64,000 nt of DNA, taken from the NCBI RefSeq assembly GCF_013359725.1, contig NZ_JABFMW010000008.1:82158-146157 (forward strand), written 5' to 3'. The notes under the pieces are model-generated. The model saw only the letters and a program-made list of their open reading frames with translations. It was not told where the DNA came from and ran no database searches. Position numbers and translations under genes: made by a program. This DNA comes from Pseudarthrobacter sp. C4D7 (GTDB lineage Bacteria > Actinomycetota > Actinomycetes > Actinomycetales > Micrococcaceae). Of the stretch, positions 1-7,493 are shown piece by piece (the first letter of the stretch is position 1; each line of letters opens with the position of its first letter).

Positions 1-237
1 CTGGGACCGGCCACCTTGGGTGAAGATCTGAATCATCACCACTCCGCTGGTCCGCTCGAAGCCCAGTCCGGCGTCCTGGGCGAAGATCCGGCCCTGCGGG
101 TGCTCGGTAATGATGTGGAAGTAATCGCGCTCGGGGATGCCGTATTCCGCAAGGATGGCATCGTGGATACTGCGGCTCAACTGCTGCAGCTCCTCCGCGG
201 CGCGGCCTTCATTAACGTCAATGCGAACCAATGGCAT
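1..237 (-). CDS. Tautomerase-family protein (4-oxalocrotonate tautomerase-like), 3' end cut off
   Basis: An open frame of 79 codons reads from an ATG at 237 to the window edge with no stop. It begins Met-Pro-Leu-Val-Arg-Ile-Asp-Val, so the mature protein would start with the catalytic Pro-1 of the tautomerase superfamily. Residues then read like tautomerase-family proteins of about 130 aa (helix EELQQLSRSIHDAI, then PERDYFHII and GRIFAQD). GAGGGAGAG lies 7-8 nt before the start as ribosome binding site. Substrate unknown; enzymes of this family work in aromatic degradation or detoxification. The C-terminal part lies outside the window. Confidence 0.8.
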   Translation of the reverse strand, partial: MPLVRIDVNEGRAAEELQQLSRSIHDAILAEYGIPERDYFHIITEHPQGRIFAQDAGLGFERTSGVVMIQIFTQGGRSQ

Positions 238-257
238 GAGATCTCTCCCTCGCAGTA

Positions 258-277
258 GTTTGTACTGACATACTAAC
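258..277. promoter_or_regulatory. Near-palindromic operator over the tautomerase promoter
   Basis: GTTTGTA (258-264) and TACTAAC (271-277) form an inverted repeat with one mismatch around a 6-nt spacer. On the minus strand the site contains TAGTAT, a plausible -10 for the tautomerase gene at 237, so a bound repressor (TetR- or MarR-type size) would block it. The regulator is not identified. Confidence 0.45.
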
Positions 278-337
278 AAGCACCGGTCTGTCCGCGCAAG
301 AACCCCTTGCGGAGTCAGCAGATGCGGGCATATCGTT

Positions 338-373
338 AATCAACTATTCTGTTGATCAACCTTTTAGTTGATT
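338..373. promoter_or_regulatory. Compound ArsR operator with repeated TCAAC/GTTGA half-sites
   Basis: AATCAACTA (338-346) is a perfect inverted repeat of TAGTTGATT (365-373), and between them lies the 10-bp palindrome GTTGATCAAC (351-360). The array ends just before the ribosome binding site of the ArsR gene. That position fits autoregulation of the ArsR-SRPBCC pair. Confidence 0.65.
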
Positions 374-386
374 ATTGAAGGCGGAA

Positions 387-749
387 ATGATGGCAGATGA
401 CGACGCGGCCCTGGACGTGGCCTTCACGGCCCTGGCCGACCCCGTCCGCCGCCGCATCATTGCCCGGCTAAGCCACGGTCCGGCCACGGTGAACGAGCTG
501 GCCGAGCCCTTCGAGATTTCCAAGCAGGCAGTCTCGAAGCACATCCAGGTACTCGAGCAGGCGCAATTGGTCACCCGCAGCAGGGACGCCCAGCGCCGGC
601 CCGTCCACCTGAACCCTGCACGGCTGGAGGCGCTTACGGCCTGGATCGATCGGTACCGGCTGGTCCGCGAAGGGCAGTTCCGCAGCCTCGATGCGGTGCT
701 TGAATCCAGCGCCGGGCACACGGCGCCCACGGCAAAGGACAGAAAATGA
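387..749 (+). CDS. ArsR-family winged-helix repressor paired with an SRPBCC protein
   Basis: A 120-residue protein with a single winged HTH domain: residues 10-35 contain FTALADPVRRRIIARL and 40-65 the recognition segment EISKQAVSKHIQVLEQAQLV. No metal-binding Cys cluster is visible, so it is the non-metal ArsR type usually found next to AHSA1/SRPBCC genes. Starts at TTG 375, ATG 387 and ATG 390 share one frame; GAAGG (377-381) favours 387 or 390. The stop overlaps the next ATG (ATGA at 746-749), so the two genes are translationally coupled. The upstream inverted repeats suggest autoregulation. Confidence 0.88.
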   Translation: MMADDDAALDVAFTALADPVRRRIIARLSHGPATVNELAEPFEISKQAVSKHIQVLEQAQLVTRSRDAQRRPVHLNPARLEALTAWIDRYRLVREGQFRSLDAVLESSAGHTAPTAKDRK

Positions 750-1228
750 CCAATCCACTAAAGATCACGGCCCCCGAGGGACTCCCCTACATCGACTTCG
801 AGCGGGAGTTCGACTTTCCGCTGGCGGACGTGTTCCGGGCCCACAAGGACCCCGAGCTGGTGGCCCAATGGCTCGGCCCACGGGGCATGAAGATGGAAAT
901 GGACCACTACGACTTCCGCACCGGCGGCAGCTACCGGTACATCCATACCGGTCCGGAGGGGGTGCCGTATGAGTTCCGTGGCGTCTTCCACACGGTGCGC
1001 GAGAACGAGTTCGCCCTGCAGACCTTCGAGTTCGGCGGCTATCCGGACTCGGTCAGCCTGGAGTCCATGACGTTTGAGGAGCTCGACGCCGGCCGGTGCC
1101 GGCTCCGCGGCCACGCCATGTATCAGAGCATGGAGGCACGGGACGGCATGCTCCACTCCGGCATGGAGGGCGGCATGTCCGAAGGCTACGAGCGGCTGGA
1201 CGAACTGTTGGCGGGCACGCCGGCCTGA
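746..1228 (+). CDS. SRPBCC/AHSA1-domain protein (activator of Hsp90 ATPase-like fold)
   Basis: 160 residues with the START-like/AHSA1 fold: an N-terminal strand FEREFDFPLADVFRAHKDPELVAQWLGP, the GGSYRYIHTGPEG turn and the C-terminal helix MEGGMSEGYERLDELL typical of this family. These proteins bind small hydrophobic ligands; the ligand here is unknown. The gene is coupled to the ArsR gene, a common two-gene unit in which the pair answers to one signal. Its last 43 bp overlap, tail to tail, the end of the TPI-like gene on the other strand. Confidence 0.87.
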   Translation: MTNPLKITAPEGLPYIDFEREFDFPLADVFRAHKDPELVAQWLGPRGMKMEMDHYDFRTGGSYRYIHTGPEGVPYEFRGVFHTVRENEFALQTFEFGGYPDSVSLESMTFEELDAGRCRLRGHAMYQSMEARDGMLHSGMEGGMSEGYERLDELLAGTPA

Positions 1229-2004
1229 CGCAGGCGGAGGGCTTCGTCCAGTACGTGGCCGAGGTTGGCCGTATCGTGGGCGAAGCGGCCCAGGAAGAGT
1301 CCGTCCGCGGCCGGCAGCCGGGGAAGCAGCCCGGGGCCGGCGCTCCCGCCGTAGATGAGGGGGCAGGCCGGCTCCAGGGCTGCCCGGATCTGCGCCAGGA
1401 CGGCGTTGACGTGGTGCGGCGGGGCGGGCTCCTGCGCACCGATGGCCCAGACCGGTTCGTAGGCCAGGACCAGGCGGTTCAGCAGCGCCGGATCGCCGTC
1501 CGTGGCGGCGCGTGCCTGCTCCACGCAGAAGGTGGCGGCAGCCCCGGCGTCGAGCCTGTCCGGTTCGCCGATACAGAGCAGCGGGGTGAGGGAATGGTCG
1601 ACGGCGGCACGCACCTTGCGTGCCACCACGGCGTCATCCTCACCGAACAGCCGGCGGCGTTCTGCGTGGCCGATCTCGACAAGTGAGACGCCGAGCTCGG
1701 CCAGCATGCCGGGGCTGACTTCACCGGTCAGCGGCCCGTCGCCCCAGGCGCAGTTCTGCGCTCCAAGGAGTACCGGCGACCCCGCCAGGATCCGCGCGGC
1801 AGGCTCCAGGACCGGGAAGGATGGAATGACGAAGACCCGGACCGGGGACTCCGCGGCGGAATCCGTGCCCAGTCCGGGCCTGTCATCCACGATGGAACGC
1901 ACCTCCGACAGCCAGCGCAGGCTTTCCTGGTAACCCAGGTACATCTTGGTGCTGACACCGATGTAGCGGGGGCCGTTGCCTGTGCTGCTGCCGGAGGTGC
2001 TCAT
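1186..2004 (-). CDS. Divergent triosephosphate isomerase homologue, probable L-erythrulose-1-phosphate isomerase (EryH/LerI-like)
   Basis: 272 residues with the TPI barrel. Catalytic Lys (VSTKMYLG near residue 20), His (GHAERRRLFGED) and Glu (LAYEPVWAIG) are all present. The usual GNWKMN motif has become VSTKM, with Asn to Ser, and the C-terminal phosphate-loop region reads DGLFLGRFAHD instead of the usual GGASL. From memory, the same kind of changes mark EryH-type isomerases, which interconvert L-erythrulose-1-P and D-erythrulose-4-P. It is the last gene of the tetrulose operon, 29 bp after the MFS gene, with AAGGAAA before the ATG. A housekeeping TPI is less likely given these changes and the context. 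Confidence 0.75.
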   Translation of the reverse strand: MSTSGSSTGNGPRYIGVSTKMYLGYQESLRWLSEVRSIVDDRPGLGTDSAAESPVRVFVIPSFPVLEPAARILAGSPVLLGAQNCAWGDGPLTGEVSPGMLAELGVSLVEIGHAERRRLFGEDDAVVARKVRAAVDHSLTPLLCIGEPDRLDAGAAATFCVEQARAATDGDPALLNRLVLAYEPVWAIGAQEPAPPHHVNAVLAQIRAALEPACPLIYGGSAGPGLLPRLPAADGLFLGRFAHDTANLGHVLDEALRLRQAGVPANSSSSRS

Positions 2005-2033
2005 GGTTTCCTTGCGTGGATGGTGTGGTGCGC

Positions 2034-3380
2034 TCAGTCGAGCAGGTCGTCGGCCTTGTTCTTGAACCGCCTCGTGGCGAACATCATTGCGGCCGCCACA
2101 AACGGCAGGACGCCCAGGGCATAGACGCCCATGGAGCCCGTTGGCGACTGGGTGGCCTCATTGACTGCGGTCCGCAGGATGGGTGCCACGAAGCCGCCCA
2201 GGTTGCCGAGGGAGTTGATCAACCCGATGCCTGCCGCGGCAGCAGACCCGGCGAGGAACGCGGTGGGGTACGACCACACCACGGGGCCAACGGCCAGGAA
2301 GCTGCAGACTGCCAGGGTAATGAAGATCATGCCCAGCACCGGCTGGTGGTTGGTCCCCGCCCACGCCGAGCCAAAGATGCACAGGCCGGTGGAGATGAAC
2401 AGGATGGTGCCGAACTTCCGGCGCTTGGCCACGGTATCTGCCGCCTTGCCGATGAAGTAGCAGGAGAAGATGCCGAAGAACCATGGAACGGCGATCAGCA
2501 GGCCGACGGCGAGTCCCACCTTCTGCCCGGTGAGGGAGGACACCTGCTGCGGAAGGAAGAAGGTCACACCATAGACGGCGACCTGGAGGCAGAAGTAGAT
2601 GACGGTGAAGTACCAGACGCGGCCGTTGCGCATGGCGGCGAGGATGCCGCGGGGCCCGGTCTCGTCCTTGATGGTGTCTTCAAGTGCCATGACCTCCTTC
2701 AGCGCATACTTTTCCTCGCGGCTGAGGAATTTGGCCTTTTCCGGGCCGTTGATCAGGAAGAAGAAGGCCGCAATGCCTGCCAGGACGGCCAGCAGGCCTT
2801 CGACGAAGAACATGACCTGCCAGCCGCGCAGGCCCGGCACCTGGTCGCCAATGTTGATCAGCCAGCCCGAAAGCGGGTTGCCGATCATCTGGGAGAACGG
2901 CTGGGCCAGGTAGAAGATGGCGAACATCTGGACCCGTACCTTGTTGGGGAACCACTCGGCGAGGTACATGATGACGCCGGGGAACAGCCCGGCCTCGGTG
3001 ACGCCCAGGAGGAAACGCAGGATCACGAACGAGGTCTCGCCCTGCACGAACGCGAAACACGCGGAGACGATGCCCCAGGTGATGGCGATGCGCGCCAGCC
3101 AGATCTTGGCGCCAACCTTCTTGAGCAGCAGGTTGCTGGGGATTTCGAAGATGGCGTAGCCAATGAAGAAGATGCCGGCACCGAGGGCGAAGGCCGCGGC
3201 GGACACCCCCTTGTCTGCTCCCAGGGCCGCCTCGGCAAAGCCGACGTTGGTGCGGTCAAGGAAAGACACGACGTACAGGATGACCAGCATCGGCATGAGC
3301 CGGCGGGCCGCCTTGGAAATCGCGGACTTCAGGACCGGACGGCCCAGAAGTTCCTTGGATGTTGCGGTGGTTTCTGACAC
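2034..3380 (-). CDS. MFS permease, ACS (anion:cation symporter) family, likely sugar-acid uptake
   Basis: 448 residues, about 12 membrane segments. The N-terminal part contains SFLDRTNVGFAEAAL and IFFIGYAIFEIPSNLLL, followed by RFLLGVTEAGLFPG, the hallmark stretch of the ACS family (tartrate, hexuronate, galactonate and hydroxyphenylacetate carriers). These take up organic anions by proton symport. It reads from a GTG at 3380 with AAGGAG eight bases before. It lies in the operon between the SDR (96-bp gap, holding a short hairpin) and the TPI-like gene, so it probably imports the substrate or an intermediate. An anionic substrate argues for an aldonate rather than a neutral polyol. Confidence 0.85.
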   Translation of the reverse strand: MSETTATSKELLGRPVLKSAISKAARRLMPMLVILYVVSFLDRTNVGFAEAALGADKGVSAAAFALGAGIFFIGYAIFEIPSNLLLKKVGAKIWLARIAITWGIVSACFAFVQGETSFVILRFLLGVTEAGLFPGVIMYLAEWFPNKVRVQMFAIFYLAQPFSQMIGNPLSGWLINIGDQVPGLRGWQVMFFVEGLLAVLAGIAAFFFLINGPEKAKFLSREEKYALKEVMALEDTIKDETGPRGILAAMRNGRVWYFTVIYFCLQVAVYGVTFFLPQQVSSLTGQKVGLAVGLLIAVPWFFGIFSCYFIGKAADTVAKRRKFGTILFISTGLCIFGSAWAGTNHQPVLGMIFITLAVCSFLAVGPVVWSYPTAFLAGSAAAAGIGLINSLGNLGGFVAPILRTAVNEATQSPTGSMGVYALGVLPFVAAAMMFATRRFKNKADDLLD

Positions 3381-3417
3381 AACACTCTCCTTCGAGTGGT
3401 GACGTTGGGGTTCCCTG

Positions 3418-3434
3418 GCAGGCCGGCGGCCTGC
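3418..3434. other. Short intercistronic hairpin
   Basis: GCAGGCC (3418-3424) and GGCCTGC (3428-3434) form a 7-bp stem with a 3-nt loop in the 96-nt gap between the SDR stop and the MFS start. No U-tract follows in the minus direction. It may stabilise or process the mRNA. Confidence 0.35.
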
Positions 3435-3476
3435 GGGGCTTATGGGGGCGCCCGGTCGGTGATGCCGGGGACGCGG

Positions 3477-4244
3477 TCAGTGCATGTACAGGCCGCCGTC
3501 GACGTTCAGCGTCTGGCCGGAGATGTAGCCGGCGTCCTCGCCGATGAGGAAGGAGATGGCAGCCGCGATGTCGCGGGTGGTGCCCACCCGGTTCACCACG
3601 AGGTCCATGACCAGTTCATCCTTGCGTTCCTCGCTGAGGGTGCCGCCCATGATGTCGGTGTCGATCGGACCGGGCGAGATCGCATTGACTGTGATGTCGT
3701 ACTCACCCAGTTCGCGGGCGGTGGCGCGGGTCAGTCCGATCACGCCGGCCTTCGCTACGGAGTACGGGGTCTTGCTGAACGTGCCGCCGCCGCGCTGGGC
3801 GGAGACCGAAGAGATGTTCACGATCCGGCCCAGCCGGTTCTTCACCATCGATTCGGCGGCCCGACGGGTCGCGTAGTGCACGCCGTTCATGTTGATGTTG
3901 AGCACCCGGTCCCATTCGCCGGCGTCGAGCTCGAGGTAGGGAACCGGGGAGCTGACGCCCGCGATGTTCGCCAGCGCCACCAGCTGCGGAAGCTCGGCTT
4001 CGATCTCATCGATGGCGGCGCGGACCGAGGCTTCGTCGCCGATGTTGGCGCCGGCACCGTGGGCCTTGACACCGTGCTTTTCGGCCAGTTCCTTGGCCAG
4101 GCTCTTGCTGGCGGCGTCGTCAAGGTCGATCACGCCGATGTTCCAGCCGCGTTCGGCAAGGTAGACGGCCGTGGCGCGGCCGATGCCGCGTTCAGAGACG
4201 GCGCCGGTGACAATCACGGTGCGGTCTGCGGGGAAAACTGTCAT
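3477..4244 (-). CDS. Short-chain dehydrogenase/reductase
   Basis: 255 residues from an ATG at 4244 preceded by AGAAGGAAC; an open frame extends upstream but that part is not SDR-like. It has the classical SDR layout: cofactor motif TGAVSERGIG near residue 12, the NIAG motif, catalytic Ser in SSVSAQRGGG, YSVAK for the Tyr-Lys pair, and the C-terminal PGPIDTDIMGGTLSEER. The acidic residue after the second strand (VIDLDD) suggests NAD(H). It is clearly paralogous to the SDR at 9416-10192. In the operon it probably oxidises a polyol or sugar acid; exact substrate unknown. Confidence 0.85.
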   Translation of the reverse strand: MTVFPADRTVIVTGAVSERGIGRATAVYLAERGWNIGVIDLDDAASKSLAKELAEKHGVKAHGAGANIGDEASVRAAIDEIEAELPQLVALANIAGVSSPVPYLELDAGEWDRVLNINMNGVHYATRRAAESMVKNRLGRIVNISSVSAQRGGGTFSKTPYSVAKAGVIGLTRATARELGEYDITVNAISPGPIDTDIMGGTLSEERKDELVMDLVVNRVGTTRDIAAAISFLIGEDAGYISGQTLNVDGGLYMH

Positions 4245-4272
4245 GGAATGTTCCTTCTGGTTCAGGGAGGGG

Positions 4273-5226
4273 CTAGGACAGCGGGGCCGGGCCCAGGTCC
4301 TCGATGAGCTTCTGCATGGCGACGTAGGCCTTGTTCCGGTAGGCAACCAAAGCTGCGGTGCGCTCAGCCGGGACGTCGAGGAAGCCGGAGCCGGTCTTGG
4401 TGCCCAGCTGGCCGGCGTCGACCTTTTCCTGCAGGATCTGCGGGGTGGCGAACCGCTCCGGGAAGCCGGTCTGCAGCGACTTGTAGCAGAACGCGTAGAC
4501 GTCCAGGCCGGCCATGTCCGCGATGGCGAAGGGGCCGAAGAACGGCAGCCGGAAGCCGAAAGTGGTTCGGACCAGCGTGTCCACGTCCTCGGCCGTGGCG
4601 ATGCCTTCCTCCACCACCTGGGCGGCTTCGTGGAAGAGGGCGTACTGGAGCCGGTTCAGCACGAAGCCGGTGACATCCTTGACCGTGGCCGTTTCCTTGC
4701 CGGTCTCCCCCACGATGGTGCGGGCGGCCTGCACGGTCGCCTCGGAGGTCCCTTCGTGCGGGATGACTTCCACGCCGGGGATGAACGGTGCCGGGTTGGA
4801 GAAGTGGACGCCCAGGAAGCGCTCCGGGTTCTCCACCACTTCGGCCAGCTTGGCAATGGAAATAGTGGAGGTGTTGGAGCCAATGATGGCGTCCGGGCGC
4901 GCGGCGGCGCTGATCCGGCCCAGGGTGGCGTGCTTGATCTCGAGGACTTCCGGCACGGCCTCCTCGATGTATTCGGCGTCCGCCACCGCCTCCTCGATGT
5001 CCTTGGCGGCCCAGAGGTTTTCCTTCAGCAGGTCCGTGGCGTTGGCCGGGAAGAGGCCGGCAGCCACGAATTCGTCGGATTCCTTCAGCAGGCGCTCGTA
5101 GTTGCCCTGGGCGATCTCAGCGGAGACGTCGGCGAGCGCCACGCGGGCCCCGGCAAGAGCCAGGACCTGGGCGATTCCTCCGCCCATGTAGCCGGAACCG
5201 ACGACGGCGATATTACGGATGCTCAT
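4273..5226 (-). CDS. 3-hydroxyacyl-CoA dehydrogenase-like NAD enzyme, possible sugar-acid 3-dehydrogenase
   Basis: 317 residues: an N-terminal Rossmann domain with [10 protein letters not shown] at residues 10-19, SNTSTIS, the catalytic His in [21 protein letters not shown] with the partner Glu, then a C-terminal helical domain starting near [15 protein letters not shown]. The family includes fatty acyl-CoA enzymes, but also L-gulonate 3-dehydrogenase and carnitine dehydrogenase. No thiolase, enoyl hydratase or acyl-CoA gene is nearby. The sugar-enzyme operon therefore favours a 3-hydroxy sugar acid as substrate. Its ATG overlaps the stop of the RpiB gene (ATGA). Confidence 0.78.
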   Translation of the reverse strand: MSIRNIAVVGSGYMGGGIAQVLALAGARVALADVSAEIAQGNYERLLKESDEFVAAGLFPANATDLLKENLWAAKDIEEAVADAEYIEEAVPEVLEIKHATLGRISAAARPDAIIGSNTSTISIAKLAEVVENPERFLGVHFSNPAPFIPGVEVIPHEGTSEATVQAARTIVGETGKETATVKDVTGFVLNRLQYALFHEAAQVVEEGIATAEDVDTLVRTTFGFRLPFFGPFAIADMAGLDVYAFCYKSLQTGFPERFATPQILQEKVDAGQLGTKTGSGFLDVPAERTAALVAYRNKAYVAMQKLIEDLGPAPLS

Positions 5227-5717
5227 GTGGTTTCAAGTCCTTCCGACGCGCCCTCATAGGAGCAGATGGCGTCTACTTTGGCCGCGGATGCGGAGTTTTC
5301 ATCGAAGCGGTAGTTGAGCCATTCGCCCACCAGCTTCTTGGCCAGTTCCAGGCCGATGACGCGCTGGCCCAGGGTCAGCACCTGCGCGTTGTTGGAGAGC
5401 ACGGACCGCTCCACGGAGTAGCTGTCGTGGGCCGTCACGGCCCGGATGCCCGGTACCTTGTTGGCGGAGATAGCCACGCCCAGGCCGGTGCCGCAGATCA
5501 GCAGGGCACGGTCCGCCTCACCGGCAGCCACTTTGCGGGCGGCGGCGACGGCCAGGTGGGGGTAGGCGGTGGTGTCGTCGGCGCCGACTCCCACATCCTC
5601 CACGGAAGCGACCCGGGGGTCCGCCTCCAGCAGTTCCCGCAGGGCGTTCTTGTATTCGACGCCTGCTTCGTCATTGCCGACGACGATGCGCCAGCCGGTT
5701 GGGGATTGCTCAGTCAT
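5223..5717 (-). CDS. RpiB/LacAB-family isomerase, probable D-erythrulose-4-phosphate isomerase (DerI/EryI-like)
   Basis: 164 residues of the RpiB/LacAB fold with the catalytic Cys in [22 protein letters not shown]. Aligned by eye to E. coli RpiB, the DHVG stretch holding His-10 reads NDEAG, and the ring-opening His-99 position (RQHND) is Ser (VLSNN). Loss of the ring-opening His fits a substrate that cannot cyclise, such as erythrulose-4-phosphate, better than ribose-5-phosphate. It sits 12 bp after the DhaKL kinase and overlaps the next gene by 4 bp. The expected product, D-erythrose-4-phosphate, enters the pentose phosphate pathway. Confidence 0.78.
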   Translation of the reverse strand: MTEQSPTGWRIVVGNDEAGVEYKNALRELLEADPRVASVEDVGVGADDTTAYPHLAVAAARKVAAGEADRALLICGTGLGVAISANKVPGIRAVTAHDSYSVERSVLSNNAQVLTLGQRVIGLELAKKLVGEWLNYRFDENSASAAKVDAICSYEGASEGLETT

Positions 5718-5729
5718 AACGGTTCTCCT

Positions 5730-7451
5730 TCAGTGGCTTTCGATGGTGGCGGCGTAATCGGCCACCCTGCGGGCGATGAGGCCGAAGGACACAGCACCGG
5801 GGTCGGGGTGGCCCAGGCTCTTTTCGGCCAGGGGCCGGGCGCGGCCCTTCTTCGGGCTGAGGCCGGCTGTCTCATCGGCGGCTTTTGCTGCCGCGTCCGC
5901 TGCTGCCCGGAGGCTCCCGGCCAGGCTGCCGCCGTCGTCAAGTGCCCGGGTAAAGGTGTCAGCGAACGGAAGAAGCGCATCCACCATGGTCTTGTCCCCG
6001 GCTTCGGCCTTGCCCAGGGTGATGATGGCGTCGCGGAGGGCATTGACGGCTGCGGCCGCATCCGAGGCGGTATAGGAATCCTTGCTGCCCAGGGTTTTCC
6101 CGACGGCGGCGACGGCCGCGCCCCACAGGGCGCCGGAGGTGCCGCCGGCACGCTCGGCCCACTGCTCGCCCGCGGCGGTGAGGAGTTCCTCCAGCCCGGC
6201 GCCTGCTGCGTGCGACTTCTCCGCGGCTTCAACGGCGGCATCGACGCCCCGGCGCATGCCGATGCCGTGGTCGCCGTCCCCGGCGATCGCGTCCAGTTTT
6301 CCCAGGGCGTCCTCATGTTCGACGACGACGGCGCGCGCTTCCTTCAGCGCGCCCACAGCGGTGGCGGCCAAGGCAGTGGAAGCGGCGGTGGCTTCCAGCG
6401 CAGGCGCCGTTGCTGCCTCAGCGAGGGAGTCGACGGAGCGGGCCCGGCGCGGCGCAAGGTTGCCCTTGCGGAAGGCAGGGGTATCGGCGGGTGCGGCCCA
6501 GAATTTCTCCAGTTCCGCGTCCAGCCAGAACAGCGTCAGGGACAGTCCGGACATGTCCAGGCTGGTCACCAGTTCGCCGCACTCCGGTTCCACGATCTCC
6601 AGGCCAGCCCCGGTGAGCAGCTCCTCGACCTTCCCGAACAACAGGAACAGTTCGTCGTACTTCACCGTTCCCAGGCCATTCAGGATCGGCACAACCCGGG
6701 TGCCCGCGGCATCAGGCTTGTCCTTGAGCAGGCCGTCCACCAGGAGCCGGGCCAGCTCGCTGGCAGTTGGCAGGGGCTGTTCGGAGATGCCTGGTTCACC
6801 GTGGATGCCCAGCCCCACCGACATCATGCCTTCGGGGACCGTAAAGAGAGGTTCCGCCGCCCCGGGCAGGGTGCAGCCGGCGAAGGCCACGCCTAGCGAG
6901 CGGGTGTGGTGGTTGGCCTTGATGGCCAGGCGCTCCACCTCGTCCAGGTCCAGGCCGGCTTCGGCTGCCGCACCGGCCACTTTGAAGACCGTGAGGTCCC
7001 CGGCAATGCCGCGCCGCTTGTCGATTTCCGCCAGCGGCGCGCTGGCGATGTCATCGGTGACCACGACGGTCCGGGTTTCGATGCCTTCGGCGTTCAGTTT
7101 GTCCTGGGCCTGCCCGAAGTGGAGGACGTCGCCGGCATAGTTTCCGTAGCTGAGCAGGACTCCCCCGCCGGCCTGGGATGCCTTGGCCACCCGGTACACC
7201 TGCCCCGCTGCAGGGGAGGCAAACATGTTGCCGCAGGCGCTTCCGGCCGCCAGGCCGGCACCCACCAGGCCGGCAAAGGCCGGGTAGTGGCCGGATCCGC
7301 CGCCGATGACCAGTGCCACCTGGCCGGCGGGTGATTCTGTGGAGCGGACAACTCCGCCGTCAACGCGCGCCACGTACTGGCGGTTGGCGGCGACGAAGCC
7401 GTCGAGGGCGTCGTCTGCGAACTGCGCTGGATCGTCAAATATCTTTGTCAT
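5730..7451 (-). CDS. Single-chain DhaK-DhaL kinase, probable L-erythrulose kinase (LerK-like)
   Basis: 573 residues. The DhaK half (1-330) contains the ketone-binding region with the covalent His in LGIHGEPG. A linker of about 25 residues joins it to the DhaL half (from about 360), with AIAGDGDHGIGM for Mg-ATP binding, GGTSGALWG and GDKTMVDALLPF. The fused layout is the ATP-dependent type, not the PEP-dependent three-protein system. Known members phosphorylate dihydroxyacetone or erythrulose. The RpiB and TPI-like neighbours favour L-erythrulose; plain dihydroxyacetone kinase cannot be excluded from sequence. It follows the TIM-barrel gene after 42 bp. Confidence 0.82.
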   Translation of the reverse strand: MTKIFDDPAQFADDALDGFVAANRQYVARVDGGVVRSTESPAGQVALVIGGGSGHYPAFAGLVGAGLAAGSACGNMFASPAAGQVYRVAKASQAGGGVLLSYGNYAGDVLHFGQAQDKLNAEGIETRTVVVTDDIASAPLAEIDKRRGIAGDLTVFKVAGAAAEAGLDLDEVERLAIKANHHTRSLGVAFAGCTLPGAAEPLFTVPEGMMSVGLGIHGEPGISEQPLPTASELARLLVDGLLKDKPDAAGTRVVPILNGLGTVKYDELFLLFGKVEELLTGAGLEIVEPECGELVTSLDMSGLSLTLFWLDAELEKFWAAPADTPAFRKGNLAPRRARSVDSLAEAATAPALEATAASTALAATAVGALKEARAVVVEHEDALGKLDAIAGDGDHGIGMRRGVDAAVEAAEKSHAAGAGLEELLTAAGEQWAERAGGTSGALWGAAVAAVGKTLGSKDSYTASDAAAAVNALRDAIITLGKAEAGDKTMVDALLPFADTFTRALDDGGSLAGSLRAAADAAAKAADETAGLSPKKGRARPLAEKSLGHPDPGAVSFGLIARRVADYAATIESH

Positions 7452-7493
7452 GATTCCTCGTTGAACCGGTGTTCTTGATGGGGATGCTGCCGG

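Noticed and set aside
1186..2004. Housekeeping triosephosphate isomerase
   Set aside because: The Asn of GNWKMN is replaced and the phosphate-loop region is changed. It ends a sugar-catabolic operon rather than sitting with gapA-pgk.
2016..3377. Long plus-strand open frame (453 codons) opposite the MFS gene
   Set aside because: It is the antisense of a clear 12-helix permease. Its translation is rich in Gly, Asp, His and Glu without domains, as expected from GC-rich third-position bias.
4273..5226. Fatty-acid beta-oxidation dehydrogenase
   Set aside because: The fold fits, but no acyl-CoA genes are near and the gene is coupled by overlap to an RpiB-family isomerase.
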